Positions 37,908 to 48,862 are shown, counted from the first letter of the stretch. The stretch: 64,000 bases of DNA from Alphaproteobacteria bacterium (GCA_022425485.1 JAKMFL010000050.1:1-64000), one strand, 5' to 3'. Notes: generated by a model from the sequence alone, not told the origin. Numbers and translations: made by a program.

Positions 37908-39317
37908 TTAGTAAGAATAATACATCTGGAATTCGATAGGATGCGGTGCATGCTCAAGAGCGATCACTTCTTCCATCTTCAGCTCAATGAAGGCATCAAT
38001 CTGGTCATCTGTGAACACATTACCTTCGGTTAGGAAGGCGCGATCTGCATCAAGGCTATCCAACGCTTCACGAAGGGAGGCACAAACAGTTGGAATCTTC
38101 GCCAATTCTTCAGCTGGCAGATCATACAAATCTTTGTCCATCGCATCGCCCGGGTGGATCTTGTTGCGGATACCGTCCAGACCAGCCATCAGCATTGCAG
38201 AGAAGGCAAGATAGGGGTTGGCAGTCGCATCAGGGAAACGTACCTCTACCCGCTTACCCTTTGGATTAGATACAAACGGGATACGGCAAGATGCAGAACG
38301 GTTACGTGCTGAGTAAGCAAGAAGCACCGGCGCTTCATAGCCAGGAACCAAACGCTTATAGCTGTTGGTTGATGGGTTGGTGAAGGCGTTCAACGCTTTC
38401 GCATGCTTGATAATACCGCCAATGTAATAGAGCGCATTTTCAGACAAATCAGCATATCCGTTGCCTGCAAATAACGGCTTTCCATCAGTCCAAAGAGACT
38501 GGTGAACATGCATGCCAGAACCATTATCGCCAGCGATAGGCTTTGGCAAGAAGGTTGCGGATACCCCATAGGCATTTGCTACCTGATGAACAGCATATTT
38601 ATAAAGCTGCATATTATCAGCAGTTTCCAGCAATGTGCCGAATTTCATGCCAAGCTCATGCTGAGATGGCGCTACTTCGTGGTGATGCTTTTCAACTGGC
38701 ACACCCATATCGGCCATAACAGCCAGCATTTCAGAGCGGATATCTTGTCCTGAATCGACTGGGGGTACAGGGAAATAGCCGCCCTTAACACCCGGACGGT
38801 GGCCAAGATTGCCTTCTTCGTAATCACGCGCAGAGTTATATGGGCCTTCTACAGAATCAACCTTAAACATTGCGCCGTTCATTGATACATCAAACTTAAC
38901 ATCTTCAAAAATGAAGAATTCAGCTTCTGGGCCAAAGAACGCCGTGTCGGCGATGCCGGCAGATTGCATATAGTTTAATGCAGCTTTAGCCGTACCACGT
39001 GGGTCACGGTCATAAGCTTCATTTGTGATAGGGTCTAGCACGTCACAGAACAGAGCGAGGGTTGGCTGCGCAAAGAACGGGTCAATATAAGCCCGGTCTA
39101 GGTCAGGCATCAACGTCATGTCCGACTCGTTAATAGCCTTCCAGCCAGCAATTGAAGAGCCATCAAACATGAAACCTTCATTTAGCGCATCTTCATCGAT
39201 AGTTTCGATATGCTGTGTTACATGTTGCATTTTACCACGTGGGTCGGTAAAGCGCAGGTCAACGAAGGAAATATCATTTTCCTTTATCATATCCATGATT
39301 TGTTTTGCACCAGACAT
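37908..39317 (-). CDS. glnA: Glutamine synthetase, type I
   Basis: Makes glutamine from glutamate, ammonia and ATP as a dodecamer. About 469 residues with [18 protein letters not shown], the metal-site [21 protein letters not shown], the ATP loop [16 protein letters not shown] and the adenylylation-type site [10 protein letters not shown], so activity is likely controlled by GlnE. Start taken at 39317, 8 nt after AAGGAA; an ATG one codon earlier is possible. glnB lies 107 bp upstream on the same strand, forming the usual glnBA unit. Confidence 0.97.
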   Translation of the reverse strand: MSGAKQIMDMIKENDISFVDLRFTDPRGKMQHVTQHIETIDEDALNEGFMFDGSSIAGWKAINESDMTLMPDLDRAYIDPFFAQPTLALFCDVLDPITNEAYDRDPRGTAKAALNYMQSAGIADTAFFGPEAEFFIFEDVKFDVSMNGAMFKVDSVEGPYNSARDYEEGNLGHRPGVKGGYFPVPPVDSGQDIRSEMLAVMADMGVPVEKHHHEVAPSQHELGMKFGTLLETADNMQLYKYAVHQVANAYGVSATFLPKPIAGDNGSGMHVHQSLWTDGKPLFAGNGYADLSENALYYIGGIIKHAKALNAFTNPSTNSYKRLVPGYEAPVLLAYSARNRSASCRIPFVSNPKGKRVEVRFPDATANPYLAFSAMLMAGLDGIRNKIHPGDAMDKDLYDLPAEELAKIPTVCASLREALDSLDADRAFLTEGNVFTDDQIDAFIELKMEEVIALEHAPHPIEFQMYYSY

Positions 39318-39424
39318 CATTTATTCCTTTCTGTATGTCTTTGAACTTCGTATTTAGCCGACACCTTCGACCAAAAATCGTGCAGTAAGAGGGCTTTGAG
39401 GCATCTCTCCCTGCAAAATTTGCG

Positions 39425-39835
<411 letters not shown>

Positions 39836-39956
39836 TTAAGAGCAGTCACACCTCATTTCGATTTTCTGTCCTAGTAGATTTAACCATTAATAGGCAAGCT
39901 ATCCATTTGGTAGAGGCTTTAAAGGCAAAATTTGCCCAATTTTTAGGCACTCCTGA

Positions 39957-41123
39957 TCAGGCGCGCGCACTAACCATTTTCTTCAATCTTTCAATTGCTT
40001 CGCTTATCGCCTCATCTGAATTAGCACAGGATAGTCGCACATATCCTTCGCCAAAGCCGCCAAAGGAGGTGCCAGAAATGCACGCCACGCCATATTCTTC
40101 TAACGCCGTGTCCTGAAACTGGTGCGAAGTAAACGCTGTGTCGCTGATATTGGCGAAGACATAGAAAGCCCCGCCCGGCGCTTGGCACCTGATACCATCA
40201 ATATCGTTCAACAGCCCAGTGATAAGGCTGCCACGCCGACGAAAAGCGGTCAGCATATCATCAACACATGACTGGTCGCCCTTTAGCGCGGCTTCTGCGG
40301 CATGTTGGGTCGGTGCATTCACACAAGAATGGAAATTCACTGCCAGACGATCCGCAAAATCAATAAGCCGTTCTGGCCAAATACCATAGCCAATGCGCCA
40401 CCCCGTCATGGCATAGGTCTTTGACCACCCATTTAGAACAATAAGGCGGTCTTGTATTTCAGGATAGCTCAACAAAGATAGCGGCTGTGTATCGAATACC
40501 AGACGGTCATAAATTTCATCTGACATTATAGTGACATGCGGAAAGTCAGCTAATCCTTTGACAAATTTATCCATCTCAGCACGCGGAGTAATGCCGCCAG
40601 TGGGATTCGCGGGTGAATTCACGATGACAAGGCTGGTCTTATCTGTAATTTTTGACAACACATCGTCAGCATCAAAGGCAAATCCCTTTTCTTCGACAAG
40701 GCCGTAGGAAACAGATGTCGCGCCGCTATAATTAATCGCAGATTGATAGATAGGAAAGCCGGGGTCAGGGGTAAGAATCTCATGGCCCGGCCCGCCAAGA
40801 AGCATCATAGCGGTAAACATCACAGGCTTGCCGCCCGGCACAATCTGAATACGGCTTACATCGGGGCGTACACCATAGCGCTGAAAGGCGTCATTCGCCA
40901 CTGTTTCGCGCAAGCTCATCAATCCCATAGAGGGGGTATAGCCATGTGCACCATCTTGCAAAGCCTTGATACCAGCTTCGACAATATGTTCTGGCGTTCT
41001 GAAATCAGGCTGGCCAATGCCAAGATTAATGATATCTTTGCCAGCTGCGCTCAAGGCGCCAGCGCGGGCTAACACACCAAAGGCTGATTCTGTTCCCAGA
41101 TTTTGTGCAGATGCATTCAACAT
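39957..41123 (-). CDS. Class I PLP-dependent aminotransferase
   Basis: The 388 residues start MLNASAQNLGTESAFGV, with INLGIGQPDFRTP, GYTPSMGLMSLRE, NSPANPTGG, and the PLP Lys in NGWSKTYAMTGWR, placing it among aspartate/alanine-type aminotransferases; the exact donor is not determined. The start at 41123 has AGGAAAG 7 nt upstream. An open frame continues to 41411 but crosses tRNA-His in antisense, so that extension is rejected. It is upstream of glnB on the same strand. Confidence 0.9.
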   Translation of the reverse strand: MLNASAQNLGTESAFGVLARAGALSAAGKDIINLGIGQPDFRTPEHIVEAGIKALQDGAHGYTPSMGLMSLRETVANDAFQRYGVRPDVSRIQIVPGGKPVMFTAMMLLGGPGHEILTPDPGFPIYQSAINYSGATSVSYGLVEEKGFAFDADDVLSKITDKTSLVIVNSPANPTGGITPRAEMDKFVKGLADFPHVTIMSDEIYDRLVFDTQPLSLLSYPEIQDRLIVLNGWSKTYAMTGWRIGYGIWPERLIDFADRLAVNFHSCVNAPTQHAAEAALKGDQSCVDDMLTAFRRRGSLITGLLNDIDGIRCQAPGGAFYVFANISDTAFTSHQFQDTALEEYGVACISGTSFGGFGEGYVRLSCANSDEAISEAIERLKKMVSARA

Positions 41124-41332
41124 AATGTAAACTTTCCTATTTGATTCCAACGGTGCTACCCAAGCCTTGCAAACGACCCCTATCATCAAAGCAAACCGCT
41201 TGAACGCTTCTTTTAAACAAAAAAAACGGCATTTTCTAGCAGAGTAGAGGTAAAAAATCTGCTGCAAGGCATTGACCCATTTTTCAGTTTTGCATATTAA
41301 AACCTTGAAGTTCGGTTTGACGAGCTTTTTTT

Positions 41333-41410
41333 GGCGGGTGTAGCTCAGTAGGTTAGAGCGCCAGTTTGTGGTACTGGATGTCGCCGGTTCAAATCCGGTC
41401 ACTCGCCCCA
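41333..41410 (+). tRNA. tRNA-His (GTG)
   Basis: Full cloverleaf: acceptor GCGGGTG/CACTCGC, anticodon loop with GTG, T-arm GCCGGTTCAAATCCGGT and encoded CCA. The extra G at 41333 opposite C73 is the G-1 identity element of tRNA-His. Confidence 0.95.
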
Positions 41411-41555
41411 TACCTTTCTGTCATATCGCCGCAAAAACAGAGGCGATAGCAAAATCAGGCTAAAATGAGGCTAAATTCTGCGGTTGGGTGTGTTTATGGT
41501 TGACGCTGGGGCGTATTTTCGAGTACCGATGCGCTTCATATTGTCAAATCCTGTT

Positions 41556-41640
41556 GCGGGCGTGGCGAAATTGGTAGACGCGCCAGATTTAGGTTCTGGT
41601 ATCTAACGATGTGGGGGTTCAAGTCCCTCCGCCCGCACCA
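41556..41640 (+). tRNA. tRNA-Leu (TAG)
   Basis: 85-nt class II tRNA: acceptor GCGGGCG/CGCCCGC, anticodon stem CCAGA/TCTGG with TTTAGGT loop (anticodon TAG), a variable arm (ATCTAACGATGT) and encoded CCA. It lies 145 bp after tRNA-His. Confidence 0.95.
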
Positions 41641-41757
41641 TTTGGCATAAAAGATGAATAAGCTATCAACTGACGCCTGAAATGCTGGGTTAAAAAGCAA
41701 TGAGGGCTTAAAACAACATCTAGCAGGCATATCTGCACTCAGGACATCTAAAAAATC

Positions 41758-43311
41758 ATGGATATCAACGAAACAAGCAAGGACGGTCTGGCGCTCGAAT
41801 ATGAATTGAAACTGACCGCGCAGGATCTGGACAGCAAAATCTCTACACGTCTCGAAGAAGTGGCGAAGACAGCAAACATGCCGGGCTTCCGTCCCGGAAA
41901 AGTGCCGATGACTGTCGTAAAAGCCCGCTTTGGCGACCAAGTTAAGGGAGAAGTTATCCGCACTGAGCTGGATAATGGTGCCCGCGACGCTGTCGAAAAA
42001 AATGAACTGAAATTGGCCAGCCAACCTCGTTTGGATATTGTCTCTTATGAAGACGGCCAAGATTTGATCGCCAAGCTTATGGTTGAGGTGATGCCGGATA
42101 TTTCTATTCCTGACTTAGCCGGCATTTCTGTTGACCGTCCAACCTTGCCAGCGAATGATGACGAAATTAACGAAACAATGTCTCGTCTCGCTGACGAAAA
42201 TCGGCCAACCCAAAAAGTTGAGAAAGCACGCAAAGCCAAGATGGGTGATGTGGTGCTTATCGACTTCACTGGCCGTATCGACGGTGTGGCTTTCGAAGGG
42301 GGTACCGCCTCTGATCACATGCTTGAGCTAGGCTCAAACTCATTTATTCCCGGGTTTGAAGAAGGTCTGGTTGGTGCAAGTGTTGGGGAAACGGTTGATG
42401 TAAAAGTATCCTTCCCAAGTGATTATCAGGCAGAGCATCTGGCTGGCAAAGAGGCCGTTTTTGAATGTCCGGTCAAAGAAATTCATGAAAAGGGCGATGC
42501 GAGCATTGATGATGCTCTCGCAACGAAGCTTGGATTTGAAGATTTGGAAAAGCTCCGTGAAGCGGTGGCTGGGCAGTTATCCTCACAGCATGCAATGGCA
42601 TTGCGTCAGGCCGTAAAGACAAATGTTTTTGATCAGTTGGCGCAAAATATTGACTTTGATGTGCCGCCAAGTCTGCTAAAGGCTGAATATGATGGCATCG
42701 CAAAATCAATGTCTGGTGATGATGGCCATGACCATAATCATGACCATGATCACGACCATGACCACGATCACGCGCATAGCCATGCAGCCGATGAAAATCT
42801 GGATGATGCAGAAAAAGCTGAAGCACATGAAATGGCGCTTCGCCGTGTTCGGCTTGGCTTACTGCTGACAGAAATAGGCAATCAGAACAACATTACCGTG
42901 ACGGATGAAGACACCAAGCAAGCGGTTATGCAGCAAGCTTATCGCTTTCCGGGTCAGGAACAGCAGGTTATTGAATATTATAACAGCAACCCGGACGCGT
43001 TAAGAGAGCTAGCCGGGCCGATGTTTGAAGAGCGGGTAATGGATTATATCCTTGAAATGGCGAAAGTCACAGACAAGGAAACAACGGTTGAAGCATTGTA
43101 TGCTGAAGCTGAGGAGAGAGCCAAACCAGCGAAGGCAGCGAAAGAAAAGAAGGCAGCCAAGAAGAAAGCTGCCGAGAAAAAGACTGCTGAGAAAAAAACT
43201 GCTGCTAAAAAGTCTGATACGAAAGCAGCCTCTGCTAAAAAGGCACCTGCTAAAAAGGCAGCCGCCAAAAAGCCCGCTAAAAAAGCGGCTTCAAAAGCGA
43301 AAAAAAGTTAG
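41758..43311 (+). CDS. tig: Trigger factor with His-rich insert and Lys/Ala-rich tail
   Basis: Ribosome-bound chaperone and prolyl isomerase. The 517 residues contain the ribosome-binding N domain (MPGFRPGKVPMTVVKARFG), an FKBP domain (GDVVLIDFTGRIDGVAFEGG, GSNSFIPGFEEGLVGA) and the helical substrate-binding domain. Two additions are unusual: a His/Asp repeat at about 320-345, and a tail from about 454 to 517 built of KKAA, EKKTA and KKAPAKK units like histone H1. It is therefore some 70-80 residues longer than usual. It heads the tig-clpP-clpX-lon block, behind its own terminator. Confidence 0.95.
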   Translation: MDINETSKDGLALEYELKLTAQDLDSKISTRLEEVAKTANMPGFRPGKVPMTVVKARFGDQVKGEVIRTELDNGARDAVEKNELKLASQPRLDIVSYEDGQDLIAKLMVEVMPDISIPDLAGISVDRPTLPANDDEINETMSRLADENRPTQKVEKARKAKMGDVVLIDFTGRIDGVAFEGGTASDHMLELGSNSFIPGFEEGLVGASVGETVDVKVSFPSDYQAEHLAGKEAVFECPVKEIHEKGDASIDDALATKLGFEDLEKLREAVAGQLSSQHAMALRQAVKTNVFDQLAQNIDFDVPPSLLKAEYDGIAKSMSGDDGHDHNHDHDHDHDHDHAHSHAADENLDDAEKAEAHEMALRRVRLGLLLTEIGNQNNITVTDEDTKQAVMQQAYRFPGQEQQVIEYYNSNPDALRELAGPMFEERVMDYILEMAKVTDKETTVEALYAEAEERAKPAKAAKEKKAAKKKAAEKKTAEKKTAAKKSDTKAASAKKAPAKKAAAKKPAKKAASKAKKS

Positions 43312-43340
43312 CAGAACATAGCTAAAAACTCATATTCATG

Positions 43341-43373
43341 AAAACTGCCAGCCTTTCGGGGTTGGCAGTTTTT
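43341..43373 (+). terminator. Rho-independent terminator of tig
   Basis: Stem AACTGCCAGCC / GGTTGGCAGTT (one G-U pair) with a 6-nt loop, then a T run; 30 bp after the tig stop. Confidence 0.92.
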
Positions 43374-43515
43374 ATTTAAGTTCCTACATTAATAATTATA
43401 GCTGTGAAGTTACGCGGCTAAAGCGGTGGGGAATATAGCTTATATTCGCTATCGCTACCCTTAAATTCTGCTTTGCCAGTTCTATTTTTCTGGTTGGCCT
43501 CAAACGGAGAAGATA

Positions 43516-44160
43516 ATGACCCAAACAATGAATGTAGCACCGCCTATGGATATGAACCTTGTGCCGATGGTGATCGAGCAAACAGGGCGGGGTGAGCGGT
43601 CTTTTGATATCTTCTCGCGCTTATTAAAGGAACGTATTATCTTCCTTAACGGGCCGGTCGAAGATGTGATGGCTTCTCTTGTATGTGCCCAGCTTTTATT
43701 CTTGGAATCAGAAAATCCGAACAAAGATATCTTTATGTATATTAATTCGCCGGGCGGAATCGTTACCTCTGGTTTGGCGATTTATGACACGATGCAATAT
43801 ATTCGCCCAGACGTGGCAACTGTTTGCATTGGACAAGCGGCATCTATGGGCTCGCTGCTATTGACAGCCGGGGCAGCTGGCAAACGTTACTCCCTTCCGC
43901 ATTCGCGTATTATGACGCATCAGCCTTCTGGTGGTTTTCAAGGCCAAGCGACCGATATTGAAATCCATGCCAAGGAAATCCTGTCTTTGCGAACTCGTCT
44001 GAACAAGATTTATGAGCAGCATTCAGGTAAGACCCTCAAGCAGATCGAAAAGATTATGGAGCGCGACACCTTTATGTCGCCAGAGGAAGCAAAAGAAATG
44101 GGCTTGATTGATGAGGTGGTCTCGAAACGCCCTAATGAGGCTGAAGAGGCCAAGAAATAG
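43516..44160 (+). CDS. clpP: ATP-dependent Clp protease proteolytic subunit
   Basis: Serine protease barrel that degrades substrates fed by ClpX or ClpA. The 214 residues have the triad Ser110 ([11 protein letters not shown]), His135 ([10 protein letters not shown]) and Asp184 (MERDTFMSP). The start has GGAG 6 nt upstream. It is followed by clpX after 158 bp that contain a hairpin at 44181-44209 (CAGGTGTGC / GCACATCTG) of uncertain use. Confidence 0.97.
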   Translation: MTQTMNVAPPMDMNLVPMVIEQTGRGERSFDIFSRLLKERIIFLNGPVEDVMASLVCAQLLFLESENPNKDIFMYINSPGGIVTSGLAIYDTMQYIRPDVATVCIGQAASMGSLLLTAGAAGKRYSLPHSRIMTHQPSGGFQGQATDIEIHAKEILSLRTRLNKIYEQHSGKTLKQIEKIMERDTFMSPEEAKEMGLIDEVVSKRPNEAEEAKK

Positions 44161-44318
44161 CGCCATATCAGCTTTTTTGTCAGGTGTGCTTCTAACTGCC
44201 GCACATCTGGGGTAAGATTTTTGTTGAGATAAAAGTTAACACCCGTCTACTATAAAAGACGAAATAACCATTCTAAGGGAGCCGCCCCGTTAATTTGCGG
44301 TCAGGAGCGAAGAAAAAG

Positions 44319-45590
44319 ATGGCAAAGTCAGAAGATGAGTCCAAATCCACCCTTTTTTGTTCCTTTTGTGGCAAAAGCCAGCATGAGGTACGCAAACTGA
44401 TAGCAGGCCCAACGGTTTTTATCTGTGATGAATGTGTCGAGCTATGCATGGATATTATCCGTGAGGAGCATAAAAGCGCAGTCACAAAATCGAGCGATGG
44501 CATTCCAACCCCGCAAGAAATCAATAAGGTTTTGGATGATTATGTCATCGGCCAAGCTAAAGCAAAGCGTGTTCTGGCAGTGGCGGTGCATAACCATTAC
44601 AAACGGCTGGCTAACGAAGGTAAGACAGGCGAGCTGGAAATCCAAAAGTCTAATATCATGCTCGTTGGGCCAACCGGCTGTGGTAAAACATTGCTGGCTC
44701 AATCACTTGCGCGGATGCTAGATGTGCCCTTTACAATGGCAGATGCCACCACCCTAACCGAAGCTGGCTATGTGGGGGAAGATGTTGAAAATATCATCTT
44801 AAAACTTCTGCAAGCTTCTGATTATAATGTGGAAAAAGCCCAGCGTGGTATCGTCTATATTGATGAAGTTGATAAGATTTCACGGAAATCTGATAACCCG
44901 TCTATCACCCGTGATGTGTCAGGGGAAGGGGTTCAGCAAGCGCTGTTAAAGATTATGGAAGGCACCGTTGCTTCTGTGCCGCCGCAAGGGGGGCGCAAGC
45001 ACCCGCAGCAGGAATTTTTGCAGGTTGATACCACCAATATCCTATTTATCTGTGGGGGCGCATTTGCGGGTTTAGACAAAATTATTTCTGGTCGCAATAG
45101 TGGTGCAGGTATCGGGTTTGGCGCGGATGTGCGCGACCCTGATGAGCGTAATATTAGCCAGCTGCTAGGTGATTTAGAACCAGAGGATCTGATTAAATTT
45201 GGTCTCATCCCAGAATTTATTGGCCGACTGCCCGTAATTGCTACCTTAGAGGATTTGGATGAGGAAGCGCTAATACGCATTCTTACTGAGCCTAAAAATG
45301 CGCTGACTAAGCAATATAAAGCGTTGTTTGATATGGATGGGGTCACGCTTGATTTCCGGGAAGATGCGCTGCGCGCTATCGCGAAAAAGGCTATTGAGCG
45401 CAAAACAGGTGCTAGAGGCCTGCGTTCAATCCTAGAAGCTATTTTGATGGATCCCATGTTTGATATTCCAACCGCTACCGATATCGAAGAAGTGATTATC
45501 AATGAGGAGGTTGTCACAGGTACAGCCTCGCCTTTGGTTGTCCACACGAATATGGGTAAAGAAGCCAAGCCATCCGCAAAATCTTCTTAA
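44319..45590 (+). CDS. clpX: Clp protease ATP-binding subunit ClpX
   Basis: AAA+ unfoldase that recognises tagged or specific substrates and feeds ClpP; in this class it also removes CtrA. The 423 residues have the N-terminal zinc domain ([17 protein letters not shown]), Walker A GPTGCGKT, Walker [10 protein letters not shown] and a [14 protein letters not shown] sensor region ([17 protein letters not shown]). The start is the ATG at 44319 (MAKSEDESK); an upstream TTG at 44295 is an unlikely extension. Confidence 0.97.
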   Translation: MAKSEDESKSTLFCSFCGKSQHEVRKLIAGPTVFICDECVELCMDIIREEHKSAVTKSSDGIPTPQEINKVLDDYVIGQAKAKRVLAVAVHNHYKRLANEGKTGELEIQKSNIMLVGPTGCGKTLLAQSLARMLDVPFTMADATTLTEAGYVGEDVENIILKLLQASDYNVEKAQRGIVYIDEVDKISRKSDNPSITRDVSGEGVQQALLKIMEGTVASVPPQGGRKHPQQEFLQVDTTNILFICGGAFAGLDKIISGRNSGAGIGFGADVRDPDERNISQLLGDLEPEDLIKFGLIPEFIGRLPVIATLEDLDEEALIRILTEPKNALTKQYKALFDMDGVTLDFREDALRAIAKKAIERKTGARGLRSILEAILMDPMFDIPTATDIEEVIINEEVVTGTASPLVVHTNMGKEAKPSAKSS

Positions 45591-45605
45591 ACAAAATTTT
45601 TGATG

Positions 45606-45657
45606 TTGCCCTGCCTTGTGAAAAATAAAGCAGGGCAATAGCTTAAGCCTTTTTTTG
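45606..45657 (+). terminator. Probable terminator of clpX
   Basis: A perfect 9-bp stem TTGCCCTGC / GCAGGGCAA with a 15-nt A-rich loop, but the eight-T run starts 11 nt after the stem, so it is atypical. Confidence 0.45.
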
Positions 45658-45839
45658 TGCGGTTAAGAGCCTTCAAAGTTGTGGGGGCAATACGTACAGG
45701 CATGGATATTGCACTTAAGTTTGTACCTGCGGCCTCTTGAATTTTCGTGTTTCATATACACATTGATTAGAGTGCTGACACTTTTGTTTTGCACCGCTTT
45801 GTATCTGCCCTTTCGCAGAGAAAAAACAGGAATTATATT

Positions 45840-48242
45840 ATGACTGACCTCTCCACCACACCTCATATGCCAGTACTGCCTTTGCGGGACATTGTTGTAT
45901 TTCCGCACATGATTGTGCCGCTTTTTGTTGGCCGAGAGAAGTCAGTGCGCGCTCTTGAAACGGTGATGTCTGAGAATAAGCAAATCCTGCTCCTCACCCA
46001 AACGGATGCAGCTATCGAAGATCCGTCAGCTGAAGATATGTTCACCATGGGTACTATCGGCAATATCTTGCAGATGCTTAAACTGCCTGACGGGACTGTA
46101 AAAGTTTTGGTAGAAGGCGTGGCGCGTGCACAGGTCACTGAATTGCACGAGGCTGGGCCTTACATGACAGGTGAGGCGGTAGAGTGTGAAGATCCGCTAA
46201 CCTCTGAAGCAGAGTTGATTGCGCTTGGTAAGGCGACGGTTCAGCAGTTTGAGCATTATATTAAATTAAATAAGAAAATTGCCTCAGAAGTGATGGTGTC
46301 GATAAACCAAATCGAAGAGACAGGCAAAATTGCGGACACGATTGCCTCGCACCTTGCGGTGAAGATTGTTGAAAAACAGAAGCTGCTTGAAATAGAGGAT
46401 GTTAAGGAACGTCTAGAAGCTATCTATGGCATCATGGAAGGCGAAATCGGTGTCCTGCAAGTTGAAAAGCGGATTCGCAACCGTGTTAAACGCCAAATGG
46501 AAAAAACCCAGCGCGAATATTATTTGAACGAGCAGATGAAGGCGATCCAGAAAGAGCTAGGCGAGGGGGAAGATGGCCGCAATGAGGTGGACGAAATTGC
46601 TGAACAAATTGTGGCTGCCAAAATGCCTAAAGAAGCCCATGAAAAAGCAGAAACAGAGTTGAAGAAGCTGCGCAATATGGGCGCGATGAGCGCAGAAGCT
46701 ACCGTTGTGCGCAATTACCTAGACTGGATGACCAGTATGCCTTGGAAAAAGGCAAACCGGGTAAATAAGGACATCTCTAAAGCTCGGGAGATTTTAGACG
46801 CTGACCATTATGGGTTGGAGAAGGTCAAAGACAGGATCATCGAATTTCTAGCTGTTCAAAAACGCACCAAAAAGGTGAAAGGGCCTATTTTATGTTTAGT
46901 GGGCCCTCCGGGTGTAGGTAAAACCTCGCTTGGTAAGTCAATCGCCAAAGCATCGGGGCGCGAATATGTCCGCATGGCGCTTGGCGGGGTGCGTGATGAG
47001 GCAGAAATTCGTGGACATCGGCGTACATATATTGGCTCCATGCCAGGTAAAATTGTGCAAGGCATGAAAAAAGCAGGCAAGAACAACCCGCTATTTCTGC
47101 TAGATGAGATCGATAAGATTGGTGCAGATTGGCGCGGCGATCCTAGTTCTGCCTTGCTTGAGGTTTTGGATCCAGCACAAAATGCGACCTTCCAAGATCA
47201 TTATTTGGAAGTAGATTTTGATTTATCCAATGTGATGTTTATCACGACGGCTAATTCGCTAAATATGCCGCAGCCATTGCTAGACAGAATGGAGATTATC
47301 CGCTTGTCTGGCTACACTGAGGATGAAAAGCGGGAAATCGCGCGCGCGCATCTTATTCCGCGTCAGATGGATGAACATGGATTAAAAGAACAAGAGCTAA
47401 CGCTTGAAGATGACGCGCTTATCGCTGTTATACGAAATTATACACGTGAGGCAGGCGTGCGTAACCTTGAGCGGGAAATAGCCAAAATTGCCCGTAAGGC
47501 GCTGACCCGTATTGTCAGCGGTGAGGCAGAAAGTTTGACCATTAATGCCAGTGACCTTGATGATTATCTAGGGGTGAAACGCTTTAAATTCGGCGAGATC
47601 GACACCGAAGATCAGGTGGGCGTGGTGACAGGGCTTGCTTGGACAGAAGTAGGCGGTGAGTTACTGCAGGTGGAAGCGGTTAAAGTGCCGGGCAAAGGCA
47701 AGATTACAGCTACTGGCAAACTAGGCGACGTAATGAAAGAATCCATCCAAGCGTCTGAGTTTTTCATTAAATCAAGAGCCGCTGCATATGGAATCGATCT
47801 TGAACAGGCCGAAAAACATGATGTGCATGTGCATGTGCCAGAAGGGGCTACCCCGAAAGATGGCCCATCTGCAGGCGTTGCCATGGTTACGTCCATCGTT
47901 TCTGCCCATACCAGCAATCCGGTGCGCAAAGATGTTGCCATGACGGGTGAAATTACGTTGCGTGGACGTGTACTGGCCATTGGCGGGTTAAAGGAAAAGC
48001 TGCTTGCTGCGCTGCGTGGGGGCATCAAAACAGTCCTGATTCCAAAAGAAAATGAGAAAGATTTGGCGGATGTGCCAGATAATGTAAAGGAAGCCTTGGA
48101 AATAATCCCCATTAATCTGATTGATGAAGCGTTAAACGTGGCGCTTGTAAGGGGATTGAGCCCAATGGAAGAGAAGTCAGAGGCGGCTGTAGCCCCAATT
48201 GCGGCCAAGCCAGCCACCGCAGAAGATATTACAGCTCACTAA
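45840..48242 (+). CDS. lon: ATP-dependent protease Lon
   Basis: Degrades misfolded and regulatory proteins. About 800 residues: N-domain beginning PVLPLRDIVVFPHMIVPLFVGRE, a coiled-coil linker, AAA+ module with Walker A GPPGVGKTSLGKSI and LLDEIDKI, and the Ser-Lys protease domain (EGATPKDGPSAGVAMVTS, ...GEITLRGRVLAIGGLKEKLLAA). The start is the ATG at 45840 (MTDLSTT) with AGGAAT upstream; an extended frame from a TTG at 45789 is rejected. A heat-shock promoter could not be fixed from the sequence. Confidence 0.97.
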   Translation: MTDLSTTPHMPVLPLRDIVVFPHMIVPLFVGREKSVRALETVMSENKQILLLTQTDAAIEDPSAEDMFTMGTIGNILQMLKLPDGTVKVLVEGVARAQVTELHEAGPYMTGEAVECEDPLTSEAELIALGKATVQQFEHYIKLNKKIASEVMVSINQIEETGKIADTIASHLAVKIVEKQKLLEIEDVKERLEAIYGIMEGEIGVLQVEKRIRNRVKRQMEKTQREYYLNEQMKAIQKELGEGEDGRNEVDEIAEQIVAAKMPKEAHEKAETELKKLRNMGAMSAEATVVRNYLDWMTSMPWKKANRVNKDISKAREILDADHYGLEKVKDRIIEFLAVQKRTKKVKGPILCLVGPPGVGKTSLGKSIAKASGREYVRMALGGVRDEAEIRGHRRTYIGSMPGKIVQGMKKAGKNNPLFLLDEIDKIGADWRGDPSSALLEVLDPAQNATFQDHYLEVDFDLSNVMFITTANSLNMPQPLLDRMEIIRLSGYTEDEKREIARAHLIPRQMDEHGLKEQELTLEDDALIAVIRNYTREAGVRNLEREIAKIARKALTRIVSGEAESLTINASDLDDYLGVKRFKFGEIDTEDQVGVVTGLAWTEVGGELLQVEAVKVPGKGKITATGKLGDVMKESIQASEFFIKSRAAAYGIDLEQAEKHDVHVHVPEGATPKDGPSAGVAMVTSIVSAHTSNPVRKDVAMTGEITLRGRVLAIGGLKEKLLAALRGGIKTVLIPKENEKDLADVPDNVKEALEIIPINLIDEALNVALVRGLSPMEEKSEAAVAPIAAKPATAEDITAH

Positions 48243-48385
48243 AAGTGATTTGTTAGACCTAATTTGTGTTTTTTCGCAGTTTTGCTTAGCTTTTTTGTTG
48301 ACCATATTCGTTATGAGTGAGTAAGGTAGGCACATTCGCGTTTCGCGTTTCACTTAACACTCTATCTAAATAAGGGGATCAACCC

Positions 48386-48661
48386 ATGAACAAAAACGAT
48401 TTGGTTTCAGCCGTTGCTGAACATTCAGGCCTTTCTAAAACTGATGCAGGCCGCGCCGTAGATGCGGTTTTCGGCTCAATTGAAGGTGCACTGAAAGCTG
48501 GTGATGAAGTAAGAATTGTAGGTTTTGGGTCTTTTTCTGTAGCACATCGTGCGGCAAGCACTGGTCGTAACCCACGTACCGGTGAGGCCATCCAAATTGC
48601 GGCGTCAAAGCAGCCTAAATTTAAGGCTGGTGCGCCTCTGAAAGCTGCTGTTAACGGTTAA
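48386..48661 (+). CDS. hupB: DNA-binding protein HU
   Basis: Small nucleoid protein that bends DNA. The 91 residues (MNKNDLVSAVAEHSGLSKTDA...) include the beta-arm signature GFGSFSVAHRAASTGRNPRTGE. AAGGGG lies upstream. It follows lon, a common order in proteobacteria, with a 143-bp gap and its own terminator. Confidence 0.97.
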   Translation: MNKNDLVSAVAEHSGLSKTDAGRAVDAVFGSIEGALKAGDEVRIVGFGSFSVAHRAASTGRNPRTGEAIQIAASKQPKFKAGAPLKAAVNG

Positions 48662-48678
48662 TTTCATTTTGACATTAG

Positions 48679-48714
48679 CGTTGACCCATGGCATATGTGG
48701 GTCAACGTTTTTTT
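48679..48714 (+). terminator. Rho-independent terminator of hupB
   Basis: Ten-bp stem CGTTGACCCA / TGGGTCAACG followed by seven T, 17 bp after hupB. Confidence 0.93.
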
Positions 48715-48726
48715 ATGGATTAAACA

Positions 48727-48802
48727 GGGTGGTTAGCTCAGCTGGGAGAGCAACTCGTTTACACCGAGTAGGTCGGGGGTTCGAGCCCCTCACCACCCAC
48801 CA
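48727..48802 (+). tRNA. tRNA-Val (TAC)
   Basis: 76-nt cloverleaf: acceptor GGGTGGT/ACCACCC, anticodon stem ACTCG/CGAGT with loop TTTACAC (TAC), T-arm GGGGGTTCGAGCCCC and encoded CCA. Confidence 0.95.
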
Positions 48803-48836
48803 TAAAATAGTCGTTCAAACCTATGGCTTTTAAATT

Positions 48837-48862
48837 AAACAGGCATTTTGCCTGTTTTTTTT
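48837..48862 (+). terminator. Rho-independent terminator after tRNA-Val
   Basis: AAACAGGCA / TGCCTGTTT with a 3-nt loop and a T run, 34 bp after the tRNA. Confidence 0.85.

Noticed and set aside
39880..39887. TTAACCAT, an 8-mer CtrA half-site, upstream of glnB
   Set aside because: A single half-site in AT-rich DNA without a partner at the right spacing is easily chance.
39920..39940. Palindrome GGCAAAATTTGCC between the aminotransferase and glnB as a terminator
   Set aside because: The loop would be too small to form a hairpin and no T run follows in the correct sense.
41124..41411. N-terminal extension of the aminotransferase frame to 484 residues
   Set aside because: It runs antisense through tRNA-His and has no family similarity; the ATG at 41123 has a good ribosome site and the usual N-terminus.
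44181..44209. Hairpin after clpP as a strong terminator
   Set aside because: The stem is acceptable but the T run starts late and is short; clpP and clpX are often co-transcribed, so it may only attenuate.
45725..45770. Heat-shock (RpoH) promoter before lon: CTTGAA followed by CATATA
   Set aside because: The spacer between the elements is only 11 bp, too short for known RpoH promoters; kept only as a weak possibility.
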